Of a stretch of 64,000 nucleotides of DNA, positions 1 through 10,100 are shown in pieces (the first letter of the stretch is position 1; the number at the start of each line of letters is the position of its first letter). The translations under genes were made by a program, and so were the position numbers. Source of the DNA: Escherichia coli (GTDB taxonomy: Bacteria > Pseudomonadota > Gammaproteobacteria > Enterobacterales > Enterobacteriaceae); NCBI GenBank assembly GCA_021307345.1, contig CP089930.1, positions 682,001 through 746,000 on the forward strand. Reading direction: 5' to 3'. The notes under the pieces are model-generated. The model was not told the DNA's origin and searched no databases. It saw only the letters and a program-made list of their open reading frames with translations.

Positions 1-4
1 AATA

Positions 5-56
5 TCTGCACGATCGATCCCCTCTCCCCTTTGAGGAGAGGGTTAGGGTAAGGGGG
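5..56. repeat. GC-rich palindromic intergenic repeat downstream of htpG
   Basis: An imperfect palindrome (CCCTCTCCCC followed closely by GGAGAGGG) continues into a GGGTTAGGGTAAGGGGG tail. Allowing a few changes, it matches the reverse complement of the right-hand repeat at 7078-7117, including the flanking GATCCCCTC. It is therefore a dispersed repeat rather than a gene-specific hairpin. It lies 10 bp past the htpG stop codon and could protect or terminate that transcript; this is inference. Confidence 0.6.
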
Positions 57-64
57 TAAAAGGC

Positions 65-1939
65 TTACGACACCAGCAGCTGGTTCATACGACGAATAAA
101 CAGGTTCGGATCTTCCAGCGTACCGCGTTCTGCCAGCAGCGCCTGATCCAGCAGCAGTTCTACCCACTCGCTGAACTTCGCTTCATCTTCAGTATCTGCC
201 GCACGTTTCACCAGCACGTGATCCGGGTTCAGTTCGAAGATATATTTCACTTCTGGCACTTTCTGACCCGCCGCAGCGAACAGTTTCGCCATCTGAGTGC
301 TCATTTCGTCCGCGTCAGTAGACACAATCGCTGGCGTATCGGTCAGACGGTGAGTCAGACGGACATCTTTCACACGCTCGCCGAGCAGGGCTTTCACACG
401 GTCTATAAACGGAGTCAGTGCTTTCTCCGCTTCTTTCGCGCTCTCATCAACTTCGTCAGCCAGTTTTTCCAGCGACTCGTCAACTTTGGACACAGACTGG
501 AACGGTTTACCGTCGAACTCAGTCAGATAGTTCATCATCCACTCATCGATGCGGTCAGAAAGGAGCAGAACTTCGATGCCTTTCTTACGCAGCAGTTCCA
601 GGTGCGGGCTGCTCTTCGCTGCCGCGTAGCTGTCTGCGGTGATGTAGTAGATTTTCTCCTGCCCTTCTTTCATGCGGGAAACATAGTCTTCCAGAGACAC
701 GGTCTGCGCAGAAGAATCGGTATGGGTAGAAGCAAAACGCAGCAGTTTGGCGATCGCTTCCTGGTTAGCGAAATCTTCCGCCGGACCTTCTTTCAGTACC
801 AGACCAAACTGTTGCCAGAAGGTCTGGTATTTTTCCGCGTCGTCTTTCGCCAGTTTTTCCAGCATTTGCAGCACACGCTTGGTCAGCGCATTGCGCAGGT
901 TACGCGTTACCGTGCTGTCCTGGAGGATTTCACGGGAAACGTTCAGCGGCAGATCGCTGGAGTCAATCAGACCACGCACGAAGCGCAGATAGTTCGGCAT
1001 AAACTGTTCTGCGTCGTCCATGATGAACACACGCTGGACGTACAGTTTCAGGCCGTGTTTGTGATCGCGGTTCCACATATCCCACGGTGCCTGCGACGGG
1101 ATGTACAGCAGGCTGGTGTACTCCTGCTTACCTTCAACGCGGTTGTGGCTCCAGGTCAGCGGATCGTTAAAGTCGTGGGCGATGTGTTTGTAGAACTCTT
1201 TGTACTCTTCATCGGTGATTTCCGACTTGTTACGAGTCCACAGCGCCTGCGCTTTGTTGATTTTCTCCCAGGAGATAACGGTTTCGCCGTCTTTCTCTTC
1301 GCGTTTTTCGATCTCTACCGGCAGCGCGATATGGTCGGAGTATTTGCTGATGATGGAACGCACACGCCAGTCATCGAGAAACTCGTCTTCGCCTTCTCGC
1401 AGATGCAGGGTGATTTCAGTACCACGATCTTCTTTGGTGATGTCGGCAACGGTGTATTCACCTTCACCAGCCGATTCCCAGAAAACACCGTTTTCTGGTT
1501 TTTCGCCTGCCGCGCGAGTACGCACGGTCACTTTATCGGCCACGATAAATGCGGAGTAGAAACCAACACCAAACTGACCGATCAGCTGGCTGTCTTTCGC
1601 CTGATCAGACCCCAGAGATTCGAGGAACGATTTGGTGCCGGATTTAGCGATAGTCCCCAGGTGGTCGATCACTTCGTCGCGGGTCATCCCCACGCCGTTG
1701 TCGGAAATAGTCAGCGTGCGCTTGTCTTTATCGAAAGAGACACGAACGCGCAGTTCGCCATCACCTTCGTACAGATCCGGATTAGAGAGCGCGCGGAAAC
1801 GCAGCTTGTCCGCCGCATCGGAGGCGTTAGAGATAAGCTCACGCAGGAAGATTTCTTTATTGGAATAGAGAGAATGGATCATCAGATGCAGAAGCTGCTT
1901 CACTTCTGACTGAAAACCACGAGTTTCTTGTCCTTTCAT
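65..1939 (-). CDS. htpG: HtpG, Hsp90-family molecular chaperone
   Basis: This is the bacterial Hsp90, a cytosolic homodimeric ATPase that helps client proteins mature and works with DnaK. At 624 residues it has the usual E. coli length. The N-terminal Bergerat (GHKL) ATP fold is visible: the catalytic Glu and Asn region ELISNASDA (about 34-42), DNGVGM (80-85) and the lid glycine motif GQFGVGF (121-127). The middle domain and C-terminal dimerisation domain follow. It is transcribed alone from a sigma32-type promoter at 1991-2019, consistent with heat-shock induction. recR lies upstream on the same strand, separated by a strong hairpin. Identification is secure. Confidence 0.98.
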   Translation of the reverse strand: MKGQETRGFQSEVKQLLHLMIHSLYSNKEIFLRELISNASDAADKLRFRALSNPDLYEGDGELRVRVSFDKDKRTLTISDNGVGMTRDEVIDHLGTIAKSGTKSFLESLGSDQAKDSQLIGQFGVGFYSAFIVADKVTVRTRAAGEKPENGVFWESAGEGEYTVADITKEDRGTEITLHLREGEDEFLDDWRVRSIISKYSDHIALPVEIEKREEKDGETVISWEKINKAQALWTRNKSEITDEEYKEFYKHIAHDFNDPLTWSHNRVEGKQEYTSLLYIPSQAPWDMWNRDHKHGLKLYVQRVFIMDDAEQFMPNYLRFVRGLIDSSDLPLNVSREILQDSTVTRNLRNALTKRVLQMLEKLAKDDAEKYQTFWQQFGLVLKEGPAEDFANQEAIAKLLRFASTHTDSSAQTVSLEDYVSRMKEGQEKIYYITADSYAAAKSSPHLELLRKKGIEVLLLSDRIDEWMMNYLTEFDGKPFQSVSKVDESLEKLADEVDESAKEAEKALTPFIDRVKALLGERVKDVRLTHRLTDTPAIVSTDADEMSTQMAKLFAAAGQKVPEVKYIFELNPDHVLVKRAADTEDEAKFSEWVELLLDQALLAERGTLEDPNLFIRRMNQLLVS

Positions 1940-1990
1940 GTAGGTCTACCTCAATGATGCCATTTTAAGGTTAAAAACAGGATGAGGGAG

Positions 1991-2019
1991 AGATGGGGAC
2001 AAGAGGGGGTAATTTCAAG
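1991..2019 (-). promoter_or_regulatory. sigma32 (heat-shock) promoter of htpG
   Basis: On the minus strand there is a -35 element CTTGAAA (2013-2019), a 14-nt spacer and a -10 element CCCCATCT (1991-1998). This is essentially the RpoH consensus. It lies about 50 bp upstream of the htpG start codon. Confidence 0.9.
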
Positions 2020-2043
2020 CGAGAGCAGGTGATCCTGCTCTCG
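2020..2043 (-). terminator. Hairpin after recR, probable terminator
   Basis: A perfect 10-bp stem (CGAGAGCAGG / CCTGCTCTCG) with a 4-nt loop lies 5 bp past the recR stop codon. The minus-strand tail is only weakly T-rich (CTTGAAATT) and is itself the htpG -35 element, so termination strength is uncertain. Confidence 0.55.
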
Positions 2044-2048
2044 TTTGC

Positions 2049-2653
2049 TTAAAAACGAATCTTATGACGCCCGGCGAGTGAGTGCGACAGCGTGGTGCCA
2101 TCGACCATTTCCAGTTCGCCGCCAACCGGTACGCCGTGGGCAATACGGCTGGCTTCCACGTCATACTGCGCGCAAAGCTCGGCAATGTAGTTAGCGGTGG
2201 CTTCACCTTCGACCGTTGGGTTGGTGGCGAGGATCACTTCGGTGATTTTTTCCTCCGCCAGACGCTGTTCCAGACGATCAAGTCCGATATCATCCGGGCC
2301 AATGCCGTCCAGCGGTGACAGGTGCCCCATCAACACAAAATAACGACCGGAAAACTGCCCCGTCTGCTCAATGGCGTAGATATCCGCAGGACTCTCTACC
2401 ACGCAAATCTGACCGTTTTCCTGACGACGCGGGTTTGAACAGATGTTACAGACTTCCTGTTCAGTGAAGGTGCGGCAATCGGTGCAGTGACCGATTTCCG
2501 ACATCGCCCGGGTGAGCGCCTGCGCCAGACGCATCCCGCCGCTACGATCGCGCTGAAGCAGCGTGAACGCCATACGCTGCGCTGACTTCGGGCCAACGCC
2601 CGGCAGACAGCGCAGTGCTTCCATAAGCTGTGTTAACAGCGGGCTGGTTTGCA

Positions 2654-2654
<1 letters not shown>
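2049..2654 (-). CDS. recR: RecR, recombination mediator
   Basis: RecR acts with RecF and RecO to load RecA on SSB-coated gaps during recombinational repair. The 201-residue protein shows a helix-hairpin-helix ([15 protein letters not shown], about 14-28), a four-cysteine zinc site (C57, C60, C69, C72) and a Toprim domain starting near VVESPADI (about 85-92). Its ATG overlaps the ybaB stop codon by one base (TGATG at 2652-2656), so translation is probably coupled to ybaB. It belongs to the dnaX-ybaB-recR cluster. Confidence 0.98.
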
Positions 2655-2998
<344 letters not shown>

Positions 2999-3035
2999 TC
3001 ACGTTAAGGATGACGATCGTAAGCTGTGCTTACGA

Positions 3036-4967
3036 TCAAATGGGGCGGATACTTTCTTCATCCAGCTCCGCATCGAAGAATCGACGCAGGGTCTGAATAT
3101 TATTATCCGCAATAATGGACTCGCGCGCCTGCGCAAGTTTTTCTTCGTATATCGCCTGACGCCACTCCAGCGGCGTACGCACCGCTGGATTATCATCTTC
3201 AACGATAGTCAGTTCAACCGTTGAGCCATTTAACGTACTCAACGCTTCAGCCAGTTTTTGTTGTGCACCGCTGTTATTCAAATGACGCTGAGAGGAGCGC
3301 AAATGCAGACACACCGTGTTGCCGTTCTCCTCTTTCCAGGCATTTAACGCCACCTGTTCGACCAGTTTTGGTAGCGAAAGTTGGCTCACCTGTGCTGCCC
3401 ACGGATCGCGCTCAATGGCTTCTGCCGCCAGTTTCGCCGCCAGCTCTGGCGTTTTTTCATGTTCCAGCGCCTTTTTCAGCGCCTTCGGCGTGGCGACGAC
3501 TTCTTTTTGTTGCATCACTGGGGTGGTTGCCTTCCAGCGATACGCTTCTTTTTTGGCTGGCGCTTTTTCCAGCGCCGATGGTGCCGGACGCGACTGAACG
3601 CGATCGGTGACCGAAGCCAGTCTTTCCAGCGCAGCGTTATTCACCGGCCGCGCGCGGGTAGCGGCTGCCGGTTCACTCTTTTTTGCTTTGGTTGCTCCCT
3701 GTGCGCGCTGTAGTTGCTGGCGCGCCGCCAGCACCTGGCTGGTGGTTTCTGAGAGCGGTACGGTCGGTGCCTGCTGCGGCGCTGATTGCGGCTGTGGCGG
3801 CACCTGCATTGGCGTCATTACCGCCGTCGGCGCGACTGGCGCAAAGGACTGGCGCGGCACTTCCGGTTCGGGTAGAGGCATACGCGGATGGAACGCCAGC
3901 GCGCGCAATAGCGTCATTTCAACGCCCATGCGTCTGTCCGGCGCATACGGTAATTCTTTGCGACCAATCAATAGCGTCTGGTAGTAAAGCTGAATATCTG
4001 TTGGCGGCACGGTACGTGCCAGTTCACGCATCCGCAGCTCAATGGCAGCCATGTCATTGCCAAGCGCAGCAGGCGAAAGCTGTACCATCGCAATGCGGTG
4101 CAGCAGGCCGAGCATTTCCACCAGCAACGCTTCCCACTCAATACCACGAGCAGCGGCTTCATTAATCAGCGCCATTACGCGCTCGCCGTTGGCTTCCACC
4201 ATCGCTTCTACCAGCGACAGCGCCTGATCGTCGTCGAGCGTACCGAGCATCGAACTGACCGCCTGGGTCGAAACCTGACCATCACCGCTGGCAATCGCCT
4301 GGTCAGTCAGACTTAACGCGTCTCGCAGGCTGCCTTCAGCGGCGCGCGCCAGCAGTTGCAGCGCCCGAGGCTCGTGGGCGATATGTTCTTCGTTGAGAAT
4401 GTGCTCAAGCTGATGACGAATTTGCTCGACATCCAGCGCCTTGAGATGAAATTGCAGACAGCGCGACAAAATCGTCACCGGCAATTTCTGCGGATCGGTG
4501 GTTGCCAGCAGAAACTTCACATGCTCTGGTGGCTCTTCAAGGGTTTTTAACAGTGCGTTGAAGCTGTGGCGCGACAGCATATGCACTTCGTCGATCAGAT
4601 AGACTTTAAAGCGACCGCGCGCTGGCGCGTACTGAACGTTATCCAGCAGGTCGCGGGTATCTTCGACTTTGGTGCGCGAGGCGGCATCGATCTCAATCAG
4701 ATCAACAAAGCGCCCCTGTTCGATTTCGCGGCAGTTATCGCATACGCCGCACGGCGTCGCGGTAATGCCTGTTTCGCAGTTTAGCCCCTTCGCCAGCAGT
4801 CGGGCGATAGAGGTTTTTCCGACGCCACGGGTGCCGGAAAAAAGATAAGCATGATGAATACGCCCTAACGACAAGCCGTTCGCCAGTGCGGTCAGCACAT
4901 GTTCCTGGCCGACGACGTCAGCAAAGGTTTGTGGGCGCCATTTTCGGGCTAAGACCTGATAACTCAT
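3036..4967 (-). CDS. dnaX: DnaX, DNA polymerase III tau subunit (gamma by frameshift)
   Basis: The full-length 643-residue product is tau, which joins the clamp loader to the core polymerases and binds DnaB helicase. Visible motifs are Walker A GTRGVGKT (45-52), zinc cysteines C64, C73, C76 and C79, the Walker B region VYLIDEVHM (122-130) and the SRC arginine-finger motif (LSRCLQF). A Pro/Gln/Ala-rich linker (about 365-425) precedes the tau-specific C-terminal domains. A -1 frameshift at codons 429-430 yields the 431-residue gamma form (see 3673-3700). The gene heads the dnaX-ybaB-recR cluster and lies 118 bp downstream of apt on the same strand. Confidence 0.98.
   Translation of the reverse strand: MSYQVLARKWRPQTFADVVGQEHVLTALANGLSLGRIHHAYLFSGTRGVGKTSIARLLAKGLNCETGITATPCGVCDNCREIEQGRFVDLIEIDAASRTKVEDTRDLLDNVQYAPARGRFKVYLIDEVHMLSRHSFNALLKTLEEPPEHVKFLLATTDPQKLPVTILSRCLQFHLKALDVEQIRHQLEHILNEEHIAHEPRALQLLARAAEGSLRDALSLTDQAIASGDGQVSTQAVSSMLGTLDDDQALSLVEAMVEANGERVMALINEAAARGIEWEALLVEMLGLLHRIAMVQLSPAALGNDMAAIELRMRELARTVPPTDIQLYYQTLLIGRKELPYAPDRRMGVEMTLLRALAFHPRMPLPEPEVPRQSFAPVAPTAVMTPMQVPPQPQSAPQQAPTVPLSETTSQVLAARQQLQRAQGATKAKKSEPAAATRARPVNNAALERLASVTDRVQSRPAPSALEKAPAKKEAYRWKATTPVMQQKEVVATPKALKKALEHEKTPELAAKLAAEAIERDPWAAQVSQLSLPKLVEQVALNAWKEENGNTVCLHLRSSQRHLNNSGAQQKLAEALSTLNGSTVELTIVEDDNPAVRTPLEWRQAIYEEKLAQARESIIADNNIQTLRRFFDAELDEESIRPI
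3673..3700 (-). promoter_or_regulatory. dnaX: Programmed -1 ribosomal frameshift signal in dnaX
   Basis: The minus strand carries the slippery heptamer A AAA AAG (3678-3684) in the reading-frame phase required for tandem slippage. A Shine-Dalgarno-like stimulator AGGGAGC (3694-3700) lies 9 nt upstream. After slippage the ribosome reads one Glu codon and then TGA (3673-3675), giving the 431-residue gamma subunit. GC-rich sequence downstream could form the stimulatory stem-loop. All primary elements known from E. coli dnaX are present. Confidence 0.93.
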
Positions 4968-5085
4968 TGGCAGGCTCTGAAACGCTGGAAGGTGGATTCA
5001 CGAAGGGGTAATGCTAACACAGCCCCGTCAGAACGGCGAGGCTGAATGTACATCTTGTGCTGCCCATGGCGCGGGCTGTCGAAAA

Positions 5086-5637
5086 TTAGTGGCCCGGGAA
5101 CGGGACAAGGCTATAACAGGTAATGCCTTGATTTTCGAGACGCTGTTCACCGCCGAGGTCGAACAAATTAATGATGAATGCAGCGTCAGTGACTTCACCG
5201 CCCAGACGACGGATCAATTTCACTGTCGCCTCAATGGTGCCCCCAGTTGCCAGCAAATCGTCGACTACCAATACTTTGTCACCTGGTTTAATGGCATCAA
5301 CGTGGATTTCCAGCTTATCGGTGCCGTATTCCAGTTCGTAAGTTTCGCTGATGGTTTCGCGCGGCAGTTTGCCCGGTTTACGTACCGGTACAAAACCTAC
5401 GCCCAGACCCAATGCTACCGGAGCACCAAACAAGAAGCCACGTGCTTCGGTGCCGACAACTTTGGTAATACCCGCATTTTTGTAACGCTCAACCAGCAGG
5501 TCGATGCTGAGAGCGTAAGCTTTCGGGTCTTCCAGTAAGCTGGTGACATCACGGAACAGAATGCCGGGTTTTGGGTAGTCCTGAATGCTTTTGATGCTAT
5601 TTTTGAGATACTCAAGCTGCTGTGCAGTCGCGGTCAT
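5086..5637 (-). CDS. apt: Adenine phosphoribosyltransferase
   Basis: Apt converts adenine and PRPP to AMP in the cytosolic purine salvage pathway. The 183 residues start [11 protein letters not shown]; an upstream in-frame extension is possible, but this start matches the family. The PRPP-binding motif [13 protein letters not shown] (about 123-135) is intact, as is the E-A-R-G-F segment. Compared with the K-12 protein as I recall it, there are about five substitutions (for example [11 protein letters not shown] and [10 protein letters not shown]), which points to a non-K-12 lineage. dnaX follows on the same strand. Confidence 0.97.
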   Translation of the reverse strand: MTATAQQLEYLKNSIKSIQDYPKPGILFRDVTSLLEDPKAYALSIDLLVERYKNAGITKVVGTEARGFLFGAPVALGLGVGFVPVRKPGKLPRETISETYELEYGTDKLEIHVDAIKPGDKVLVVDDLLATGGTIEATVKLIRRLGGEVTDAAFIINLFDLGGEQRLENQGITCYSLVPFPGH

Positions 5638-5789
5638 AAGTGTATGCCTGCTTGTTACGGTGGTACTCACGGCGCGTTTTAAACGTATCAAAAGTAACTT
5701 TTGTTTAACCTTTGACCGCCTGCGCCTGTGCTCGAAAACGCCAGAATGTACTGGCTGTGCGCGATAATTGCAACAGCGATTGTTGTGCT

Positions 5790-6167
5790 TCAGTGCTTTT
5801 CTTGCTTTTCATCAATCACCGGGATTCGCCACATAAAAATCAGCAAACAAGTGAGGATCACCAGCAACAAAATGCGTACCCACACCATATGCACAAACCA
5901 TAGTGAAATAGCAAAAGTCACGAGTATCAATAAAATCGCCCGTGGTTTTGCGCCACGCGGCATTGCATGGTATTTCTGCCAGAAACGTAAATAGCTGCCA
6001 AACCATGAGCGGTACAACAGCCAGGCGTGAAAACGCGGGGAAGAGCGCGCAAAGCACCAGGCCGCCAACAGGATAAACGGCGTAGTCGGCAATACCGGTA
6101 ATACCACGCCCAGCGTCCCCAACACTACCGCCAGCCAGCCAATGATGATTAAAATGATTCGTTGCAT
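5790..6167 (-). CDS. ybaN: YbaN, DUF454 inner-membrane protein
   Basis: A 125-residue hydrophobic protein of the DUF454 (YbaN) family. An N-terminal transmembrane pair (about 3-40, containing the conserved [12 protein letters not shown] turn) is followed by a short amphipathic stretch with the family's W-F and Arg residues. A second hydrophobic pair spans about 76-113. The C-terminus is charged. The function is not established. It is divergent from priC with about 70 bp between the start codons and lies 152 bp upstream of apt. Confidence 0.93.
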   Translation of the reverse strand: MQRIILIIIGWLAVVLGTLGVVLPVLPTTPFILLAAWCFARSSPRFHAWLLYRSWFGSYLRFWQKYHAMPRGAKPRAILLILVTFAISLWFVHMVWVRILLLVILTCLLIFMWRIPVIDEKQEKH

Positions 6168-6236
6168 ATTGAGTGTTGTCAGCTTACAGAGTGGCTACTT
6201 TAGCATAACAATTATCATTTTCATTGAGGTCTTATC

Positions 6237-6764
6237 GTGAAAACTACCTTGCTGCTGGAAAAACTGGAAGGTCAGCTCGCCACGCTGCGCCAGCGTTGTG
6301 TCCCGGTGGCGCAGTTCAGCACGTTAAGCGCCCGTTTCGACAGGCATCTTTTTCAGACTCGCGCGACAACGTTACAGGCTTGTCTTGATGAGGCGGGCGA
6401 TAACATGGCTGCGCTTCGTCACGCAGTCGAACAGCAGCAGCTGCCGCAAGTAGCCTGGCTGGCAGAACACCTGGTCGCCCAACTGGAAGCGATTGCCCGT
6501 GAAGCGGCATCCTGGTCACTGCGCGAGTGGGACAGCGCGCCACCCAAAATTGCCCGCTGGCAACGAAAAAGGATTCAACATCAGGATTTTGAACGGCGAT
6601 TACGTGAGATGGTAGCGGAACGTAAATCCCGTCTGGCGCAGGCAACCGATCTCGTAGAGCAGCAAACGCTGCATCGTGAAGTAGAAGCCTATGAAGCGCG
6701 TCTGGCGCGGTGTCGCCATGCGCTGGAAAAAATCGAAAACAGGTTAGCGCGTTTAACCCGCTAA
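6237..6764 (+). CDS. priC: PriC, primosomal replication protein N''
   Basis: PriC helps reload the DnaB helicase at abandoned replication forks, particularly those with a leading-strand gap, by interacting with SSB and DnaB. The 175-residue protein is basic and largely helical: an N-terminal bundle precedes a C-terminal Arg/Lys-rich domain (about 100-175, e.g. [16 protein letters not shown]). The length is as expected. rsmS follows 13 bp downstream and is probably cotranscribed. Confidence 0.96.
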   Translation: MKTTLLLEKLEGQLATLRQRCVPVAQFSTLSARFDRHLFQTRATTLQACLDEAGDNMAALRHAVEQQQLPQVAWLAEHLVAQLEAIAREAASWSLREWDSAPPKIARWQRKRIQHQDFERRLREMVAERKSRLAQATDLVEQQTLHREVEAYEARLARCRHALEKIENRLARLTR

Positions 6765-6777
6765 CAATGGAGAGAGT

Positions 6778-6945
6778 ATGTCACTGGAAAATGCCCCTGA
6801 CGATGTCAAACTGGCCGTCGATTTGATTGTGCTGCTGGAGGAAAATCAGATCCCTGCCAGTACCGTGCTGCGCGCCCTTGATATTGTAAAACGTGATTAT
6901 GAAAAGAAATTAACGCGCGATGATGAGGCGCAAAGCGAAAAATAA
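6778..6945 (+). CDS. rsmS: RsmS (YbaM), small pleiotropic regulator
   Basis: A 55-residue ORF starts ATG TCA CTG GAA AAT with SD GGAGAG just upstream, and ends at TAA 6943-6945. The protein begins [18 protein letters not shown] and ends DDEAQSEK. The K-12 YbaM sequence I recall is 53 residues ending DDEAEK, so there are two extra residues near the C-terminus here. Homologues (RsmS) are described as pleiotropic regulators in plant-pathogenic enterobacteria; the role in Escherichia is unclear. The gene is coupled to priC. Confidence 0.92.
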   Translation: MSLENAPDDVKLAVDLIVLLEENQIPASTVLRALDIVKRDYEKKLTRDDEAQSEK

Positions 6946-6971
6946 ATGGGGTGGCTAGATGCCGTCCCTGC

Positions 6972-7151
6972 GATTGCTGACAAACTCGCTTACGGGTCAA
7001 AACGGGCACGGCTTTCCCCCTCGCCCTTTTAGAGAGAGGGTCGGGGTGAGGGTATTATTCGCACAGGCGCTGGCCTGCCCCCCTCACCCTAGCCCTCTCC
7101 CCGATGGGGCGAGGGGATCGTCCGTGCATATGCCGGGCTTTGTCAGCAATC
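6972..7151. repeat. 180-bp composite palindromic element between rsmS and mscK
   Basis: Perfect 13-bp terminal inverted repeats (GATTGCTGACAAA at 6972-6984 and its complement at 7139-7151) bracket two GC-rich elements in opposite orientation, at 7016-7052 and 7078-7117. Each carries the GAGAGGG...GGGTGAGGG type of sequence. The right-hand element is closely related to the repeat at 5-56. The element fills the gap between the convergent rsmS and mscK genes. It contains no convincing ORF. Confidence 0.7.
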
Positions 7152-7184
7152 TCGGGGGCGGATAAATGTCGCCCCCTTTCGTTA

Positions 7185-10100
7185 TTACCCTACCGCTGGC
7201 GTCGGATCGTCGCCTTTGTAGTCGCGTTTTACTTCCGTCACCTCATCGCCCTTCTCGTTGTGCAGATGCACTTCAAGCTGGTTAAAGGCAATGTTGATGT
7301 CGTTTTCACGGCACAGCTGATCAATGGTACGGTTCAGTTCATCGACAGTACGGCTACGGTCGCGCAGTTCACGAACGTACAGGCGCAGCTCGTGATCCAG
7401 GGTGCTGGCGCCAAACGCAGTAAAGAAGACTTCCGGCATCGGTTCGTGCATCACCCTTGGATGCTCAGTCGCTGCCTGAAGCAGGACTCTGCGTACTTTT
7501 TCCAGATCAGAACCGTAAGCCACACCCAGGCGGATCACCAGACGAGTGGTGGTGTCGGTTAACGACCAGTTGATCAGACGCTCGGTTACGAACGCTTTGT
7601 TCGGGATAATCACTTCTTTGCGATCGAAGTCCGTAATAGTCGTTGCACGAATACGAATCTTACTGACTGTTCCGGAGAAAGTACCGATGGTTACCGTATC
7701 GCCAATGCGCACCGGACGTTCGAACAGGATGATCAAACCAGAAACGAAGTTACCGAAGATCTCTTGTAAACCAAAACCCAGACCTACAGATAATGCCGCT
7801 GCCAGCCACTGGAGTTTATCCCACGACACACCAAGCGATCCGAACACCGTCATCGCACCAACGGCAATAATGATGTAGTTAAGGATGGTAGTAATGGCAT
7901 ACGACGCGCCCTGGCGCATATTCAGTCGCGAGAGCACCAGCACTTCCAGCAAACCAGGCAGGTTGCGGATCAGCGCCCAGGCAACCATCGATGCGATAAT
8001 CGCAAACAACAGACTGCCCATAGTGACGCTTTTCACCACCGCAACCCCGGCTTCAGTGCCGTTGTAATGCCAGAGCGTGATGCTGTCGAGATAGCTGAAC
8101 ACGGTGATCAAATCGGACCAAATTGCCCAGAACATGACACCGAACAGCGCAAACATCAGCAACATGGTAATACGCAGCGTCTGCTGGTTAACCTGCTCCA
8201 GTGCAATGGTGGGTTCTTCCGGCGGTTCGGCACCTTCTGCGCCCTCTTTCACCAGATTCTGCCGACGCGCCAGCGCACGACGCCAGGCGATACGCCGCGC
8301 CGCTACGCTTAAGCCGCGCAATACCGTCTGGTACAGCAGGTTCCAGATGATCACCAAATAAACGGTTTCAATCCAACGCCCGGAGAGGCGCAGCGTGGTG
8401 TAGAAATAACCTGTGGCGGTCAGCACCATCAACGCAATCGGGATAATCGACAGCACGGTAATGGTGACCAGTCGCATGGTGTGCGACTCTTTATCGCGCC
8501 AGCTTTCGCGGCACATCGGCCATACCAGGAAGGCAATCAGCAGCAGGTTGAAGAAAATCATCGCCTGCCCCAGCACATCATCCATCAGATGCAGCGGGGA
8601 AAGTTCTGCCACCACAGACCAGAAATGGATTGGCAGCAACGCGAGGCTGATGCGGACAATTTGCCGACGCCAGTGGCTGGTCTGCTGTTCCGGCATACCA
8701 AAGTGACGAACAGCAACGCCATTTTTCTCCAGCACCTTCCAGCACAGGCCAAACACCAGCCAGAAAATCGCCAGTTTTTTGCTGAACGACCACAGTAATT
8801 CACTGATGTTGAGCTGCATGGTGAGCAGAATCAAACCGACGGCGAGAATAATCAGACACACCGGCAGCGCGCGGATCAGATCGATAAGGATCGCTTTTGG
8901 TGTGTTGAGCTGGCTGTCGTTACGCAGGGAACCTACGGCGGAAGCCAGTTTTTGTTGATACGCTTTCAGCCATCCCAGACGCCAGTGAATCAACCCGGCG
9001 ATGAGCAGCAGCGGCAAACCTGCGAGGAAAGCGATAAAGACGGCAGGCCAGGCTTTTTCCCAGTTCACCGTAATTTTCATCGACTTGAATTCATCCTGCA
9101 GCGTTTGTGGGAACGCTTTAATCCAGTCCCAGTCCATCGGGCGGTTACTGTTCACCCAGAAAATCTGCTGGGTCAGGATGGATTTCAGGTTTTTCGATAC
9201 GCTCATTAACTGTTGCTGGTTGATTTGCAGGTTAATGGCCATCATGAGTTGGTTGCCCAACTGTTTGTTAAGCTGATCCAGCAATTCGCGACGCATATCA
9301 ACTACTTGCAACAATGCGTCACGGACTTCGTCGTTGACTTCATTCGCATGACCCTCTTCCAGTTTGGCGACATAAGCATCGCTCTGGAAGAGTGCGTCAC
9401 GCTGCTGGTTCACTTCGAACTGTTCGAGACGCAAATCCGCAATGCGGTTGGTCATATTTTCCAGTTCGTCCGCCGAGGGCAGCGTTTGTTGTTGCTGATA
9501 AAGAATACGTGACAGCAGCAGACTGCCCTTCAGGACAGAAATCTGCTCTTTGATATTGCGTTCCGATTGCAGCGCCCGCTCCAGCCAGTTTTTGACTTTT
9601 ATGTTTTGCTGCATCAGCAAATTGCCGTTTTCAGTGGCGCTAATCAGACGCTGACTTAACTGCTGGTTAATTTCCAGCTCTTGTTTCACCAGCGGATTAG
9701 CCTGAATACGCGCAGCTTCGTCCGGCGTTACCGCTTCCTGCGCCGTTTTTTCAGTTAATGTCAGACGCTTGCTGTTAACCGCCTCCTGCAATAGTTGCAG
9801 CTCATGTTCCAGACGAGTGCTGTTCGCCGTCACATAATCGCGTTGCTTTTGCAGGGTATCCTGTAAGACGGTGTTCCCTTCCAGGCTTTTACGTTGCTGG
9901 TCAATCTCGGCATTCAACAAAGCCTGCTGCGCCTGCATCAGCACTTTCTGGCTGGGACGTAAGGCTGTCTCACCGACTTCCGTGCCATCCAGGCGGCTGC
10001 GAATTTGTTGCAGCTGCTGTGAGGCGGTATACATCGCATTTTGCACGCGCTCAGGCTGCGTCTGTAAAGAAACTAACTGGCTGTTATAAGACGCCAGATC

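Noticed and set aside
5-56. CRISPR or tandem-repeat array at the GC-rich repeats
   Set aside because: Only isolated palindromic units are present, with no regular spacers and no cas genes anywhere in the window.
218-1909. 563-codon open frame opposite htpG on the plus strand
   Set aside because: It is the antisense shadow of a highly expressed, codon-biased gene. No SD, promoter or recognisable domain is present, and htpG explains the sequence fully.
6959-7165. 68-codon frame within the rsmS-mscK repeat
   Set aside because: It is made up almost wholly of the palindromic repeat and has no SD.
7104-7562. 152-codon plus-strand frame running from the composite repeat into mscK
   Set aside because: It consists of repeat sequence plus mscK antisense and is not a credible protein.
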